Origin: SIG469 sp964384255
GTDB lineage: Bacteria > Bacillota > Clostridia > Oscillospirales > Oscillospiraceae
Direction: 5' to 3'
Assembly: GCA_964384255.1 (NCBI GenBank)
Contig: CAYLKH010000095.1
Coordinates: forward strand, 1 to 6,253
DNA: 6,253 nucleotides
This document shows positions 1 to 5,403 of the stretch, piece after piece. Each line of letters starts with the position of its first letter. Position 1 is the stretch's first letter. Below the pieces are notes generated by a model. The model made no database searches and was not told where the DNA came from. It saw only the letters and a program-made list of their open reading frames with translations. The position numbers and the translations under genes were made by a program.

Positions 1-196
1 CGTTGATCTTCAGGTCACCGGAGGTGTACTGGTCAAGGCCGCCGATTATGTTCAGCAGCGTGGTCTTGCCGCAGCCGGATGGACCCAGGATGGAAACAAA
101 TTCGTTCTTGCGAAAGGAGATGCTGACTCCCTTCAACGCCTGAACCACCGTGTCGCCTGCGGTATATTCTTTTACAATGTTTTCAAGTTTAAGCAT
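1..196 (-). CDS. ABC transporter ATP-binding protein, MacB/LolD-like, N-terminal fragment
   Basis: Only the first 65 codons are inside the window; the gene continues past the left edge. The protein begins MLKLENIVKEY, with Tyr11 at the place of the aromatic A-loop residue that stacks on ATP, and carries a Walker A loop GPSGCGKTT at residues 38-46, followed by LLNIIGGLD and a TSGD segment. This spacing and wording are typical of the MacB/LolD/YtrE class of ATPases, which power FtsX-like permeases (export or extrusion of peptides, lipoproteins, antibiotics) rather than sugar importers. In Clostridia this N-terminus often heads a long ATPase-permease fusion, but that cannot be checked here. The ATG at 196 is supported by GGAG at 205-208, 8 bases upstream. 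It is divergent from the solute-binding protein gene at 431, with 234 bp between them and no clear reason to think they cooperate. No convincing promoter for this gene was found in the gap. Confidence 0.9.
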   Translation of the reverse strand, partial: MLKLENIVKEYTAGDTVVQALKGVSISFRKNEFVSILGPSGCGKTTLLNIIGGLDQYTSGDLKIN

Positions 197-373
197 TTGC
201 TCAGCTCCATTCAGTTGAATAATAAATTCCAAATATTAACTCCGTATGAACATTCGGATTTTTAAATCAACAGCGGCCAATCTTTTTTCAATATGTCTCT
301 TTTGTGTTGGTTTTGTGCCGAAACTGCAACGAAAAACAGATTCTGCACGTACCTTTAGAGTTATAAACAATTG

Positions 374-379
374 TATAAT
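374..379 (+). promoter_or_regulatory. Probable -10 element of the solute-binding protein gene
   Basis: A perfect TATAAT lies 51 bases before the start codon, inside an AT-rich stretch. No good -35 hexamer is found 16-18 bases upstream (the best placed is ACCTTT), so activator help may be needed; that is inference. Transcription would begin near 386 and give a leader of about 45 bases. The rest of the 197-430 gap is AT-rich and shows no RNA gene or riboswitch that I recognise. Confidence 0.45.
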
Positions 380-387
380 TATTTCGC

Positions 388-403
388 GGCCACCACAGTG
401 GTC
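388..403 (+). other. Short stem-loop at the predicted 5' end of the transcript
   Basis: GGCCAC and GTGGTC can pair (six pairs, one G-T wobble) around a CACA loop. The stem would sit within a few bases of the inferred transcript start, a position where small hairpins often protect mRNA ends. It is short, so chance is quite possible. Confidence 0.25.
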
Positions 404-418
404 AAAGAAAATAATGAG

Positions 419-423
419 AGGAG
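419..423 (+). promoter_or_regulatory. Ribosome binding site AGGAG fixing the start at 431
   Basis: AGGAG is followed by a 7-base spacer and ATG at 431. The frame is open further upstream to a TTG at 371, but that codon overlaps the -10 region and has no ribosome binding site. The 431 start also gives a clean lipoprotein signal peptide, so it is preferred. Confidence 0.85.
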
Positions 424-430
424 TTTAGTC

Positions 431-2260
431 ATGAACCTGCGAAAACTGCTTGCATTGCTGCTGGTGCTTTCACTGGTGCTTATCAACCTAACGGCCTGCT
501 CATCTGATTCAGGATCCACAGATGTTGCAGAGAAGACAGACACGTCATCTTCCGAACCCGTTTCGGAAGTTGCAGACACCCCCTCATCTGATCCCGGCTC
601 GTCGACCAGCGCAGCCGAGGTCGATACCTCAGACATCCCGGATGCAGAAGGTTTTTCTGCCGGTGTCGAGGTAGACGAATCAAAACTCTCTGACGTTGTC
701 ATATCCTATCCTCTGAACTATGGCGACGATGCTACTGTCACCTTCTGGACCTCGTTCTACTCGGGCTTTGCGGATTACGGGCTGGAAGACTTTAACGATC
801 TGCCAACTCTTCCCTATATAAAAGAAAAGACTGGCATCGAATATGAATTTATCTGCGTCAGCGAAGCGGCCGAAACCGAGCAGTTTGGCCTGATGCTGGC
901 CAGTGGAGAATGGCCCGACGTATTTATGGTCAACGATTTCTACACTGGCGGTCTTGGCCAGGCTTATGAAGACGAGATCATTATCGACCTTACGGACCTT
1001 CTGGCCGAACATGCTCCCGATTACTGGAACTATATCCAAAGTTCCAACCAGGCGACCCTCGACGCCATTATGACCGACGGAATGCATCTGCAAATGTGTT
1101 CTCTGCGAGACGCTGTTTATTCCGATTTTGGCTGGCTGCTGAGAGGTGACTGGCTCGACGAGCAGGGCATTACCCTGGGCAACACCGTGACCCTTGACGA
1201 GATAAAGAACATTCTTTACACCTTCTTCGATACCTATGGCGGCTCCAATCCCCTTTACGTTACCGCCGATGCTTCCATCCCCGGCGCTGCCGCTTTCGAC
1301 ACCTCTGCCTTCAGCCTGGACGGAGCCACCTCCCTGCCCATGTATAAGAAGGGCGACACCGTGGTTTGCAGCTTCCAGACCGAGGAATATCGCAATTATG
1401 TAGAGTTTTTTATTGAGCTTTATGAAAGCGGAATTATAAACAAAGACTTCTACGCTCTGGATTATTCCACCGTTGAACTTCACACCATGATAGGCACCGG
1501 CGAGGTCGGCGTCTGGTATGGCGAAGCCGACTCTATCAACGAAGGCAAAAAATACACCAACGATGACAACTGGGCTTCTGCTGCCCTGCCGCTGGCAGTT
1601 GACGACGAAGGCGTTTCCAAATTCGGCAGCGACACCGCTTATGCCAACAACAAGGGCTTCCAGATATCCGCACAGTGCGAAAACCCAGGTATGGTACTGG
1701 AATTCTTTAACTGGTTTGTCACCGAGGAAGGCTCCACCTTCGCCAACTATGGCGTAGAAGGTGACACCTATGTTATCGACGATAACGGCATCGTCCAGTT
1801 TACGGACAAAATCGCCAACAACCCCGAAATGCCCAACTTTATGATGGCCATGCAGATCTACACCTTCAACAAAGCCCCTGCTCTTGAGATACAGTCCAAG
1901 CTTTGGGGACTTTACGAGCTGGATTCCATCAACGCCATCAAGCTCTGGAGCGTCAGCGACCACGTAACCACCGAATGTACCATCCCCACCGGCGCTGCCC
2001 TGAACACCGAGGAAACTAACTCCATCAACACCGCTGTTCTGGACATAATTGCCTATGCTTCCGAAGCTCTGCTGAAATTTATGACCGGTATCGACGAACT
2101 GAACGACGACAACTGGAACAAATTCGTAAGCACCTGCAATGATCTGGGTATGGAAAACTGCGTAGCCGTTTATCAGAACGCCTATGACCAGTATATCAAC
2201 GGTACCCGTGAGATTGTCAAAACCGACAGCCGCCCCGGCGGTGGTCCTCCTCCCCAATAA
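431..2260 (+). CDS. Extracellular solute-binding lipoprotein, LplA/YtcQ-like (ABC importer receptor)
   Basis: A 609-residue predicted lipoprotein. Residues 1-22 form a lipoprotein signal peptide (Arg4, Lys5, then a Leu/Val-rich core) ending in the lipobox LTAC with lipidated Cys23. An acidic Ser/Thr/Asp linker follows to about residue 82, tethering the receptor to the membrane. The mature part has family-1 binding-protein features: ASGEWPDVF at 157-165, RGDWLDEQGI at 238-247 leading into LDEIKNIL, NYGVEGDTYVIDDNG at 439-453, and a C-terminal helix pair ending in YQNAYDQY (581-588). This pattern is typical of LplA/YtcQ-type receptors for oligosaccharides or other polar solutes; the actual ligand cannot be read from sequence. 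At about 610 residues it is longer than many sugar receptors (400-450), largely through the linker and C-terminal extension. It ends in an unusual SRPGGGPPPQ tail. No permease gene adjoins it: its neighbours are a divergent MacB-like ATPase and a convergent symporter, so it may use permeases encoded elsewhere. Confidence 0.9.
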   Translation: MNLRKLLALLLVLSLVLINLTACSSDSGSTDVAEKTDTSSSEPVSEVADTPSSDPGSSTSAAEVDTSDIPDAEGFSAGVEVDESKLSDVVISYPLNYGDDATVTFWTSFYSGFADYGLEDFNDLPTLPYIKEKTGIEYEFICVSEAAETEQFGLMLASGEWPDVFMVNDFYTGGLGQAYEDEIIIDLTDLLAEHAPDYWNYIQSSNQATLDAIMTDGMHLQMCSLRDAVYSDFGWLLRGDWLDEQGITLGNTVTLDEIKNILYTFFDTYGGSNPLYVTADASIPGAAAFDTSAFSLDGATSLPMYKKGDTVVCSFQTEEYRNYVEFFIELYESGIINKDFYALDYSTVELHTMIGTGEVGVWYGEADSINEGKKYTNDDNWASAALPLAVDDEGVSKFGSDTAYANNKGFQISAQCENPGMVLEFFNWFVTEEGSTFANYGVEGDTYVIDDNGIVQFTDKIANNPEMPNFMMAMQIYTFNKAPALEIQSKLWGLYELDSINAIKLWSVSDHVTTECTIPTGAALNTEETNSINTAVLDIIAYASEALLKFMTGIDELNDDNWNKFVSTCNDLGMENCVAVYQNAYDQYINGTREIVKTDSRPGGGPPPQ

Positions 2261-2293
2261 ACCCAATAAAAACCCCCAATAAGTAAAAACCCC
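2252..2293. repeat. Degenerate CCCAATAA repeats with four C-runs
   Basis: CCCAATAA occurs three times, at 2253-2260 (containing the stop codon), 2262-2269 and 2275-2282. The second copy supplies another in-frame TAA. The complementary strand therefore has four G-runs (4, 3, 5 and 4 bases), the last being the first bases of the terminator arm. Slippage duplication is a likely origin. Confidence 0.6.
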
Positions 2294-2333
2294 GGGGATG
2301 CAAAACAAAGCCGGTTTTGCATCCCCGGGGTTT
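2287..2333. terminator. Strong intrinsic terminator between convergent genes
   Basis: Two 20-base arms (2287-2306 and 2314-2333) are perfect reverse complements around the 7-base loop AAAGCCG; the stem includes CCCCGGGG. On the minus strand the stem is followed by a T-rich tail (TTTTTACTTATT), a classic signal ending the symporter transcript 10 bases after its stop codon. On the plus strand only TTT, part of the stem, is followed by GAATATAT, so termination of the solute-binding protein transcript is probable but weaker. Confidence 0.92.
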
Positions 2334-2343
2334 GAATATATCT

Positions 2344-3678
2344 CTATCTCCACGAGAAGGTTGCCAGGCCATAGACATAAAGCACAATGACCAAAGCGGG
2401 AACAACAAATCGGAAAATGGGCTTCATCCAGTTTTTGACCTTCAAACCCTTTCCGGCGTTTGCTTCGGCCATGAAATTGTCCCATCCCCAGCCAAATCTG
2501 TTGCAGCAGAACAGCGCAATTATCAGCGCTCCAATAGGCAGCAGATTGTAGCTCACAATGAAATCCCAGAAATCGAGCCATGCTGTCCCCTCCGCAAAGG
2601 GCTGGAAACTGAACACGCTGTAGCCCAGAGCGGTAGTCAGCGAGATAACAAACATTCCGATTCCGCAGACGATACATCCCTTTGGGCGGTTCCAACCGGT
2701 CATTTCCCGGACGCAGGCGAGAATATTCTCAAAAACGGCCAGCTCGGTTGACAGGGCGGCAAAGGTCATGAACAGGAAGAACACAGCACCCCAGACCCGG
2801 CCATGATTCATGGAATTGAAAACGGTAGCCATGGTATCGAACAAAAGGGAGGGACCCGCTCCGGCCTCCAGGTCATAGGTAAAGCAGGCGGGGAAAATTA
2901 TCAAGCCCGCAGTGATCGCCACAAAGGTATCCAGGGCAATGATGTTGATAGATTCGCCCATAAGGCTGCGTTCTTTGTCGAGATAGCTGCCAAAAATCGC
3001 CATGGAACCGATACCCAGAGACAGGGTAAAGAACGCCTGGTTCATGGCAGCCACAATAACGGTGCCGTTGATTTTTGAAAAATCGGGCAGCAGATAGAAT
3101 TTCAGTCCCTCGGCAGCGCCGTCCATAGTAAAGCTGTTGACAGCAAGGACCACCATAAGCAGGAGCAAAATGACCATCATATATTTTGTGACCCGTTCCA
3201 GACCGCCCTGGAGATTAAAGCTGAGTATTGCAAAACCAATAATTACGGCCACAGCCAGATATCCAACATTGATCCCCGGATCGGTAATCATGGACACAAA
3301 ACCCAGACCCTCGTTGTGTCCAATAAGGAAGGATACGAAATAATAGATCATCCATCCGGTCACAACAGTGTAAAACGCCATCAGGCATATGTTTCCCACC
3401 AGAGCGAGATAACCGTGGATATGCCATTTATGGCCGGGTTTTTCAAGCTTTTTATACATTCCCACAGGGCTTGCCTGAGATGCGCGGCCGATGGAAAACT
3501 CCATGACCATTACAGGCAGACCCAAAATCAGCAGGCACAGCACATAGATCAGTACAAATCCGCCGCCGCCATACTGGCCGGCCATCCACGGAAACTTCCA
3601 CACATTGCCGCATCCAATGGCGCAACCGGCGCTGAGCAGGATAAAACCGAGCCTGCTTCCAAGCCTTTCTCTTTTCAT
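2344..3678 (-). CDS. Sodium-dependent transporter, SNF/NSS (SLC6-like) family, 11 helices
   Basis: A 444-residue inner-membrane symporter of the neurotransmitter:sodium symporter family (LeuT fold), which uses the sodium gradient to take up amino acids or related amines; the substrate is unknown. The N-terminus MKRERLGSRLGF, the broken helix 1 motif around GCGNVWKFP (22-30), QYGGGGF and the helix 2 end LPVMVMEFSIGRA are diagnostic. Eleven hydrophobic helices can be counted, as in the Tyt1-like bacterial branch, rather than the 12 of LeuT. Helix 6 has AFFTLSLG, matching the LeuT FFTLSLG segment of the substrate/sodium site, and helix 8 has AALSTELA where LeuT has AGLTSSIA, keeping hydroxyl residues at the Na2 site. 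Helix 7 reads ALDTFVAITAG; its Asp may stand in for the chloride-site acid, but my alignment there is uncertain. Position 23 is Cys where Leu is usual (GLGN). It has its own promoter and ends at the shared terminator. Confidence 0.95.
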   Translation of the reverse strand: MKRERLGSRLGFILLSAGCAIGCGNVWKFPWMAGQYGGGGFVLIYVLCLLILGLPVMVMEFSIGRASQASPVGMYKKLEKPGHKWHIHGYLALVGNICLMAFYTVVTGWMIYYFVSFLIGHNEGLGFVSMITDPGINVGYLAVAVIIGFAILSFNLQGGLERVTKYMMVILLLLMVVLAVNSFTMDGAAEGLKFYLLPDFSKINGTVIVAAMNQAFFTLSLGIGSMAIFGSYLDKERSLMGESINIIALDTFVAITAGLIIFPACFTYDLEAGAGPSLLFDTMATVFNSMNHGRVWGAVFFLFMTFAALSTELAVFENILACVREMTGWNRPKGCIVCGIGMFVISLTTALGYSVFSFQPFAEGTAWLDFWDFIVSYNLLPIGALIIALFCCNRFGWGWDNFMAEANAGKGLKVKNWMKPIFRFVVPALVIVLYVYGLATFSWR

Positions 3679-3686
3679 GTTCTTTA

Positions 3687-3691
3687 CCTCC
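3687..3691 (-). promoter_or_regulatory. Ribosome binding site GGAGG fixing the symporter start at 3678
   Basis: GGAGG is followed by an 8-base spacer and ATG at 3678. The frame is open a little further to a TTG at 3693, but that codon overlaps this Shine-Dalgarno sequence, and family members begin at the MKRERLGSR sequence encoded from 3678. Confidence 0.9.
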
Positions 3692-3711
3692 AAAAATAAA
3701 GAAAACTGTCT

Positions 3712-3755
3712 ACACGGCGGCGGGAGCGGTCTCCCTGTCAGCTGCCTGTCCGTGT
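3712..3755 (-). promoter_or_regulatory. Long imperfect GC-rich hairpin in the symporter mRNA leader
   Basis: Read on the minus strand, ACACGG pairs with CCGTGT, GGC with GCC and GGGAG with CTCCC around an ACCG loop. This gives 14 pairs in three blocks separated by small asymmetric bulges. It would start about six bases into the predicted transcript and is followed by a pyrimidine-rich stretch (TTTTCTTTATTTTT) just before the ribosome binding site. It could stabilise the mRNA or act as a weak attenuator. It does not match a riboswitch class I know. Confidence 0.4.
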
Positions 3756-3767
3756 CCTATGCAGGAG

Positions 3768-3796
3768 ATTTTACCACGGTCGAAAAAACAAATCAA
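3768..3796 (-). promoter_or_regulatory. Sigma-A-like promoter of the symporter gene
   Basis: On the minus strand the -35 TTGATT (3791-3796) and -10 TAAAAT (3768-3773) are separated by exactly 17 bases. Upstream is an AT-rich patch (3809-3823) containing the inverted repeat ATTTTT/AAAAAT, which could serve as an UP element or operator. Transcription would start near 3761 and give a leader of about 83 bases. Confidence 0.6.
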
Positions 3797-3838
3797 CATT
3801 CTTGCGTTATTTTTCCAAAAAATATGTGGGTTTTCATC

Positions 3839-3867
3839 GTATTTCATTCCGAAAATTGCCGAAATAC
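3839..3867 (-). other. Weak inverted repeat after the phosphatase gene
   Basis: GTATTTC and GAAATAC form a 7-bp arm pair around a 15-base loop, 15 bases past the stop codon of the phosphatase fusion gene. No T-run follows directly, so it is a poor terminator candidate, and transcripts may read on into the symporter gene. Confidence 0.25.
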
Positions 3868-3881
3868 TTCTTTCATATGTA

Positions 3882-5234
3882 TCAAGCGGACGTATAATCC
3901 GTCCCTCGAAATTGCGCAATAAGCCTGCATATTCCCCAGGGGATCTCGTTCTGATAATTAAAGGACCATTTTTTCTCATCTTTCATCAGCGACAGGAAAG
4001 TCTCATCTGAGGGTTCAAGCTCGCAGCCGTGTTCATCAGTGATTTTCCCCAGCAACAGGGTCCCCCCTGTGCCGCAAAGCTGATTCTTGAATTCCAGCGC
4101 GTCCATGACTCGACGCTCCAGATCCTCCGTCACGGTATAAAACATCAGGCTTTTTTCGATCGACTCCAGTTTTAGCTTTGCTGTTGAAAAAATCGGCAAA
4201 AGCTCAAATCTGTCCGGCTGTTTTTCAAAAGCGGGCCGCTGAGCCGCAGTAAAATCAAATTTGTCCATCATTTTTCTGCGATCGGCAAAAAGCCTGACCG
4301 GCTCGCCCCAAACAACGGATATTCCCCCAAGAACATCATCCACATGCTGAAAATTTCTCAGCGCATATGTGATCTTATATTCGTCACAGCTGTCAAAGGC
4401 AGAGGCGGTCAGCTCTTTGTATCGGCGAAAATACGCCGAATCGTCGCCATAGGTTCTGGAAATATATGTTTTCCAATGATCCAGACATTCATTGAACGAA
4501 TACAGAAAATTTGCCACCATGCCCTTAGCTGTCCGCGTAATTTCGGCAACGTTGCCCGACATGGCCAACAGCTTTTGAAATTCGTCAAAGCAATCCTCAA
4601 CCCGTTCAAAACGGTCGATATTTTCCGAATAATTCGCCAGCTCACCGGCTAACCCATTATACCAGTCGCGCTCCTCACCGGTAGCCGGACGCAGATGCCT
4701 GAACGAAGTTTCATCCACATAGAAAAAATGGCCGGAATTCCCGGCGTTCGACCCGACCACGGTAAGCTCCCTGAGCAGACCCTGACAGCCATCCAGCACA
4801 TCCCGCCAGGTCGATTCAAAATCACCGGTATACCACGGGTCTGCCACATCCCGTGAGCCTTCTTCTGTCGGCGTTCCCGGCCTCGGCTCAGCATGGTCCA
4901 TCAGGATGGACATCTTCGCACAATTGTCGTTGCCGCATATCCGGCGCATATTTGTCAGATTGGCTCTGTCCATCCCGATCAGCAGGTCATAGCTGTTATA
5001 GTCCTCACGGGTCAACTGCCGTGCGGCGTGGCCGTCGCAGGCGATACCGTGTTCTGCCAGCTTCTGCCGGGCAGGAGGATAAACCGGATTGCCGATCTCT
5101 TCCCGGCTGGTGGCCGCCGAGTCGATTTGGAATTCTTTCTCCATTCCCGCTTTCTTCACCAGGTCCTTCATCACGAACTCGGCCATTGGACTGCGGCAAA
5201 TATTGCCGTGGCAGATGAAAAGTATTTTGGTCAT
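3882..5234 (-). CDS. Low-molecular-weight protein tyrosine phosphatase fused to an uncharacterised C-terminal domain
   Basis: A 450-residue predicted cytosolic protein with two parts. Residues 1-155 are a complete low-molecular-weight phosphotyrosine phosphatase: the P-loop CHGNICRS has the nucleophile Cys8 and phosphate-binding Arg14, and the general acid is Asp132 in ADPWY. Such enzymes remove phosphate from tyrosine (some from arginine) by a cysteine-phosphate intermediate, and normally end near residue 150-165. Residues 160-450 form an extra region I cannot assign firmly. It is largely helical, with YALRNFQHV at 290-298 and a segment FELLPIFSTAKLKLESIEKSL (343-363, helical). Arg293-Asn294...His297 recalls the R-N-x-H motif of HEPN-like proteins, but the spacing (R-x3-H) is one residue short of the usual R-x4-6-H. 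The reading frame is continuous with no frameshift sign, so it is a true fusion as written. The ATG at 5234 has AAGGAG 10 bases upstream. It lies just outside the presumed end of an integrative element. Confidence 0.85.
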   Translation of the reverse strand: MTKILFICHGNICRSPMAEFVMKDLVKKAGMEKEFQIDSAATSREEIGNPVYPPARQKLAEHGIACDGHAARQLTREDYNSYDLLIGMDRANLTNMRRICGNDNCAKMSILMDHAEPRPGTPTEEGSRDVADPWYTGDFESTWRDVLDGCQGLLRELTVVGSNAGNSGHFFYVDETSFRHLRPATGEERDWYNGLAGELANYSENIDRFERVEDCFDEFQKLLAMSGNVAEITRTAKGMVANFLYSFNECLDHWKTYISRTYGDDSAYFRRYKELTASAFDSCDEYKITYALRNFQHVDDVLGGISVVWGEPVRLFADRRKMMDKFDFTAAQRPAFEKQPDRFELLPIFSTAKLKLESIEKSLMFYTVTEDLERRVMDALEFKNQLCGTGGTLLLGKITDEHGCELEPSDETFLSLMKDEKKWSFNYQNEIPWGICRLIAQFRGTDYTSA

Positions 5235-5265
5235 CTATCTAAAACTCCTTGAAATTGCTTGATCT

Positions 5266-5281
5266 CCTTGATATATCAAGG
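5266..5281. repeat. Perfect 16-bp palindrome CCTTGATATATCAAGG
   Basis: A self-complementary 16-mer in the leader of the phosphatase fusion gene, about 30 bases before its start codon and over 110 bases past the integrase stop. It could be an operator for a dimeric repressor, or the core/crossover region of the element's attachment site. A TCAAGGAG string occurs at its inner end and again at the true ribosome binding site. Confidence 0.5.
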
Positions 5282-5318
5282 CTTTCGGGACTTTGCCATT
5301 TTTCAGTTGCCCCGGCAT

Positions 5319-5327
5319 ATTGTAGCA
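5319..5327 (-). promoter_or_regulatory. Extended -10 promoter candidate for the phosphatase fusion gene
   Basis: On the minus strand TGC directly precedes TACAAT, fitting the extended -10 form TGnTATAAT with one mismatch. No good -35 hexamer is found at the usual distance, which extended -10 promoters can tolerate. Transcription would start near 5312 and run through the 16-bp palindrome into the phosphatase gene. Confidence 0.4.
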
Positions 5328-5353
5328 TAAGTTGGTGTATCTTTGACATCAAA

Positions 5354-5377
5354 AGTAGTAGAAAAAGTAGTAAATTG
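5354..5377 (+). repeat. Two DR2-like arm-type integrase sites (direct repeats, 12-bp period)
   Basis: AGTAGTA occurs at 5354-5360 and 5366-5372; the second continues as AGTAGTAAATT. From memory, the 13-mer used in the Tn916 integrase N-terminal domain-DNA structure is GAGTAGTAAATTC, so the second copy shares an 11-base core with it. The position just past the integrase gene, near the element's end, is where Tn916-family elements carry these arm sites. Confidence 0.65.
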
Positions 5378-5390
5378 ACCTCAGTTTTGC

Positions 5391-5403
5391 GGTTTTACTA
5401 CTC
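5391..5403 (-). repeat. Third DR2-like site, inverted, overlapping the integrase stop
   Basis: The minus strand reads GAGTAGTAAAACC, sharing the first ten bases with the Tn916 arm-site 13-mer as I recall it. It is embedded in the last codons of the integrase gene, whose end is GAG TAG TAA, so it also gives tandem stop codons. Its orientation is opposite to the pair at 5354-5377. Confidence 0.5.

Noticed and set aside
246..428. A 60-codon plus-strand frame before the solute-binding protein gene.
   Set aside because: No ribosome binding site, no recognisable content, and it spans the predicted -10 element and ends at the real ribosome binding site.
2287..2333. The long inverted repeat as an insertion-sequence end or origin.
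   Set aside because: It sits exactly between two convergent stop codons, has a T-tail on one side and no transposase or DnaA-box cluster nearby; a terminator explains it.
680..2695. A 671-codon open frame on the minus strand, antisense to the solute-binding protein gene and overlapping the symporter gene.
   Set aside because: The plus-strand protein has a signal peptide, lipobox and family motifs, while this frame gives a Gly/Val-rich sequence with no recognisable domain. It also crosses the terminator and a well-supported symporter gene. It is an effect of codon bias.
3710..3979. An 89-codon minus-strand frame between the phosphatase and symporter genes.
   Set aside because: It overlaps the end of the phosphatase gene, runs through the symporter promoter and leader hairpin, and has no similarity I can recognise.
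3882..5234. The phosphatase fusion as two genes joined by a sequencing frameshift.
   Set aside because: The frame is continuous across residues 150-175 with no internal start preceded by a ribosome binding site, and both halves are in the same phase.
5343..5376. A plus-strand promoter antisense to int: perfect TTGACA at 5343 with TAAATT at 5371.
   Set aside because: The spacing is 22 bases, too long for a sigma-A promoter, and the second hexamer belongs to the DR2-like repeat.
5235..5397. Possible tRNA gene 3' end as the integration target.
   Set aside because: No cloverleaf, T-loop (GGTTCGAATC-like) or CCA end could be found on either strand; Tn916-type elements do not need a tRNA target.
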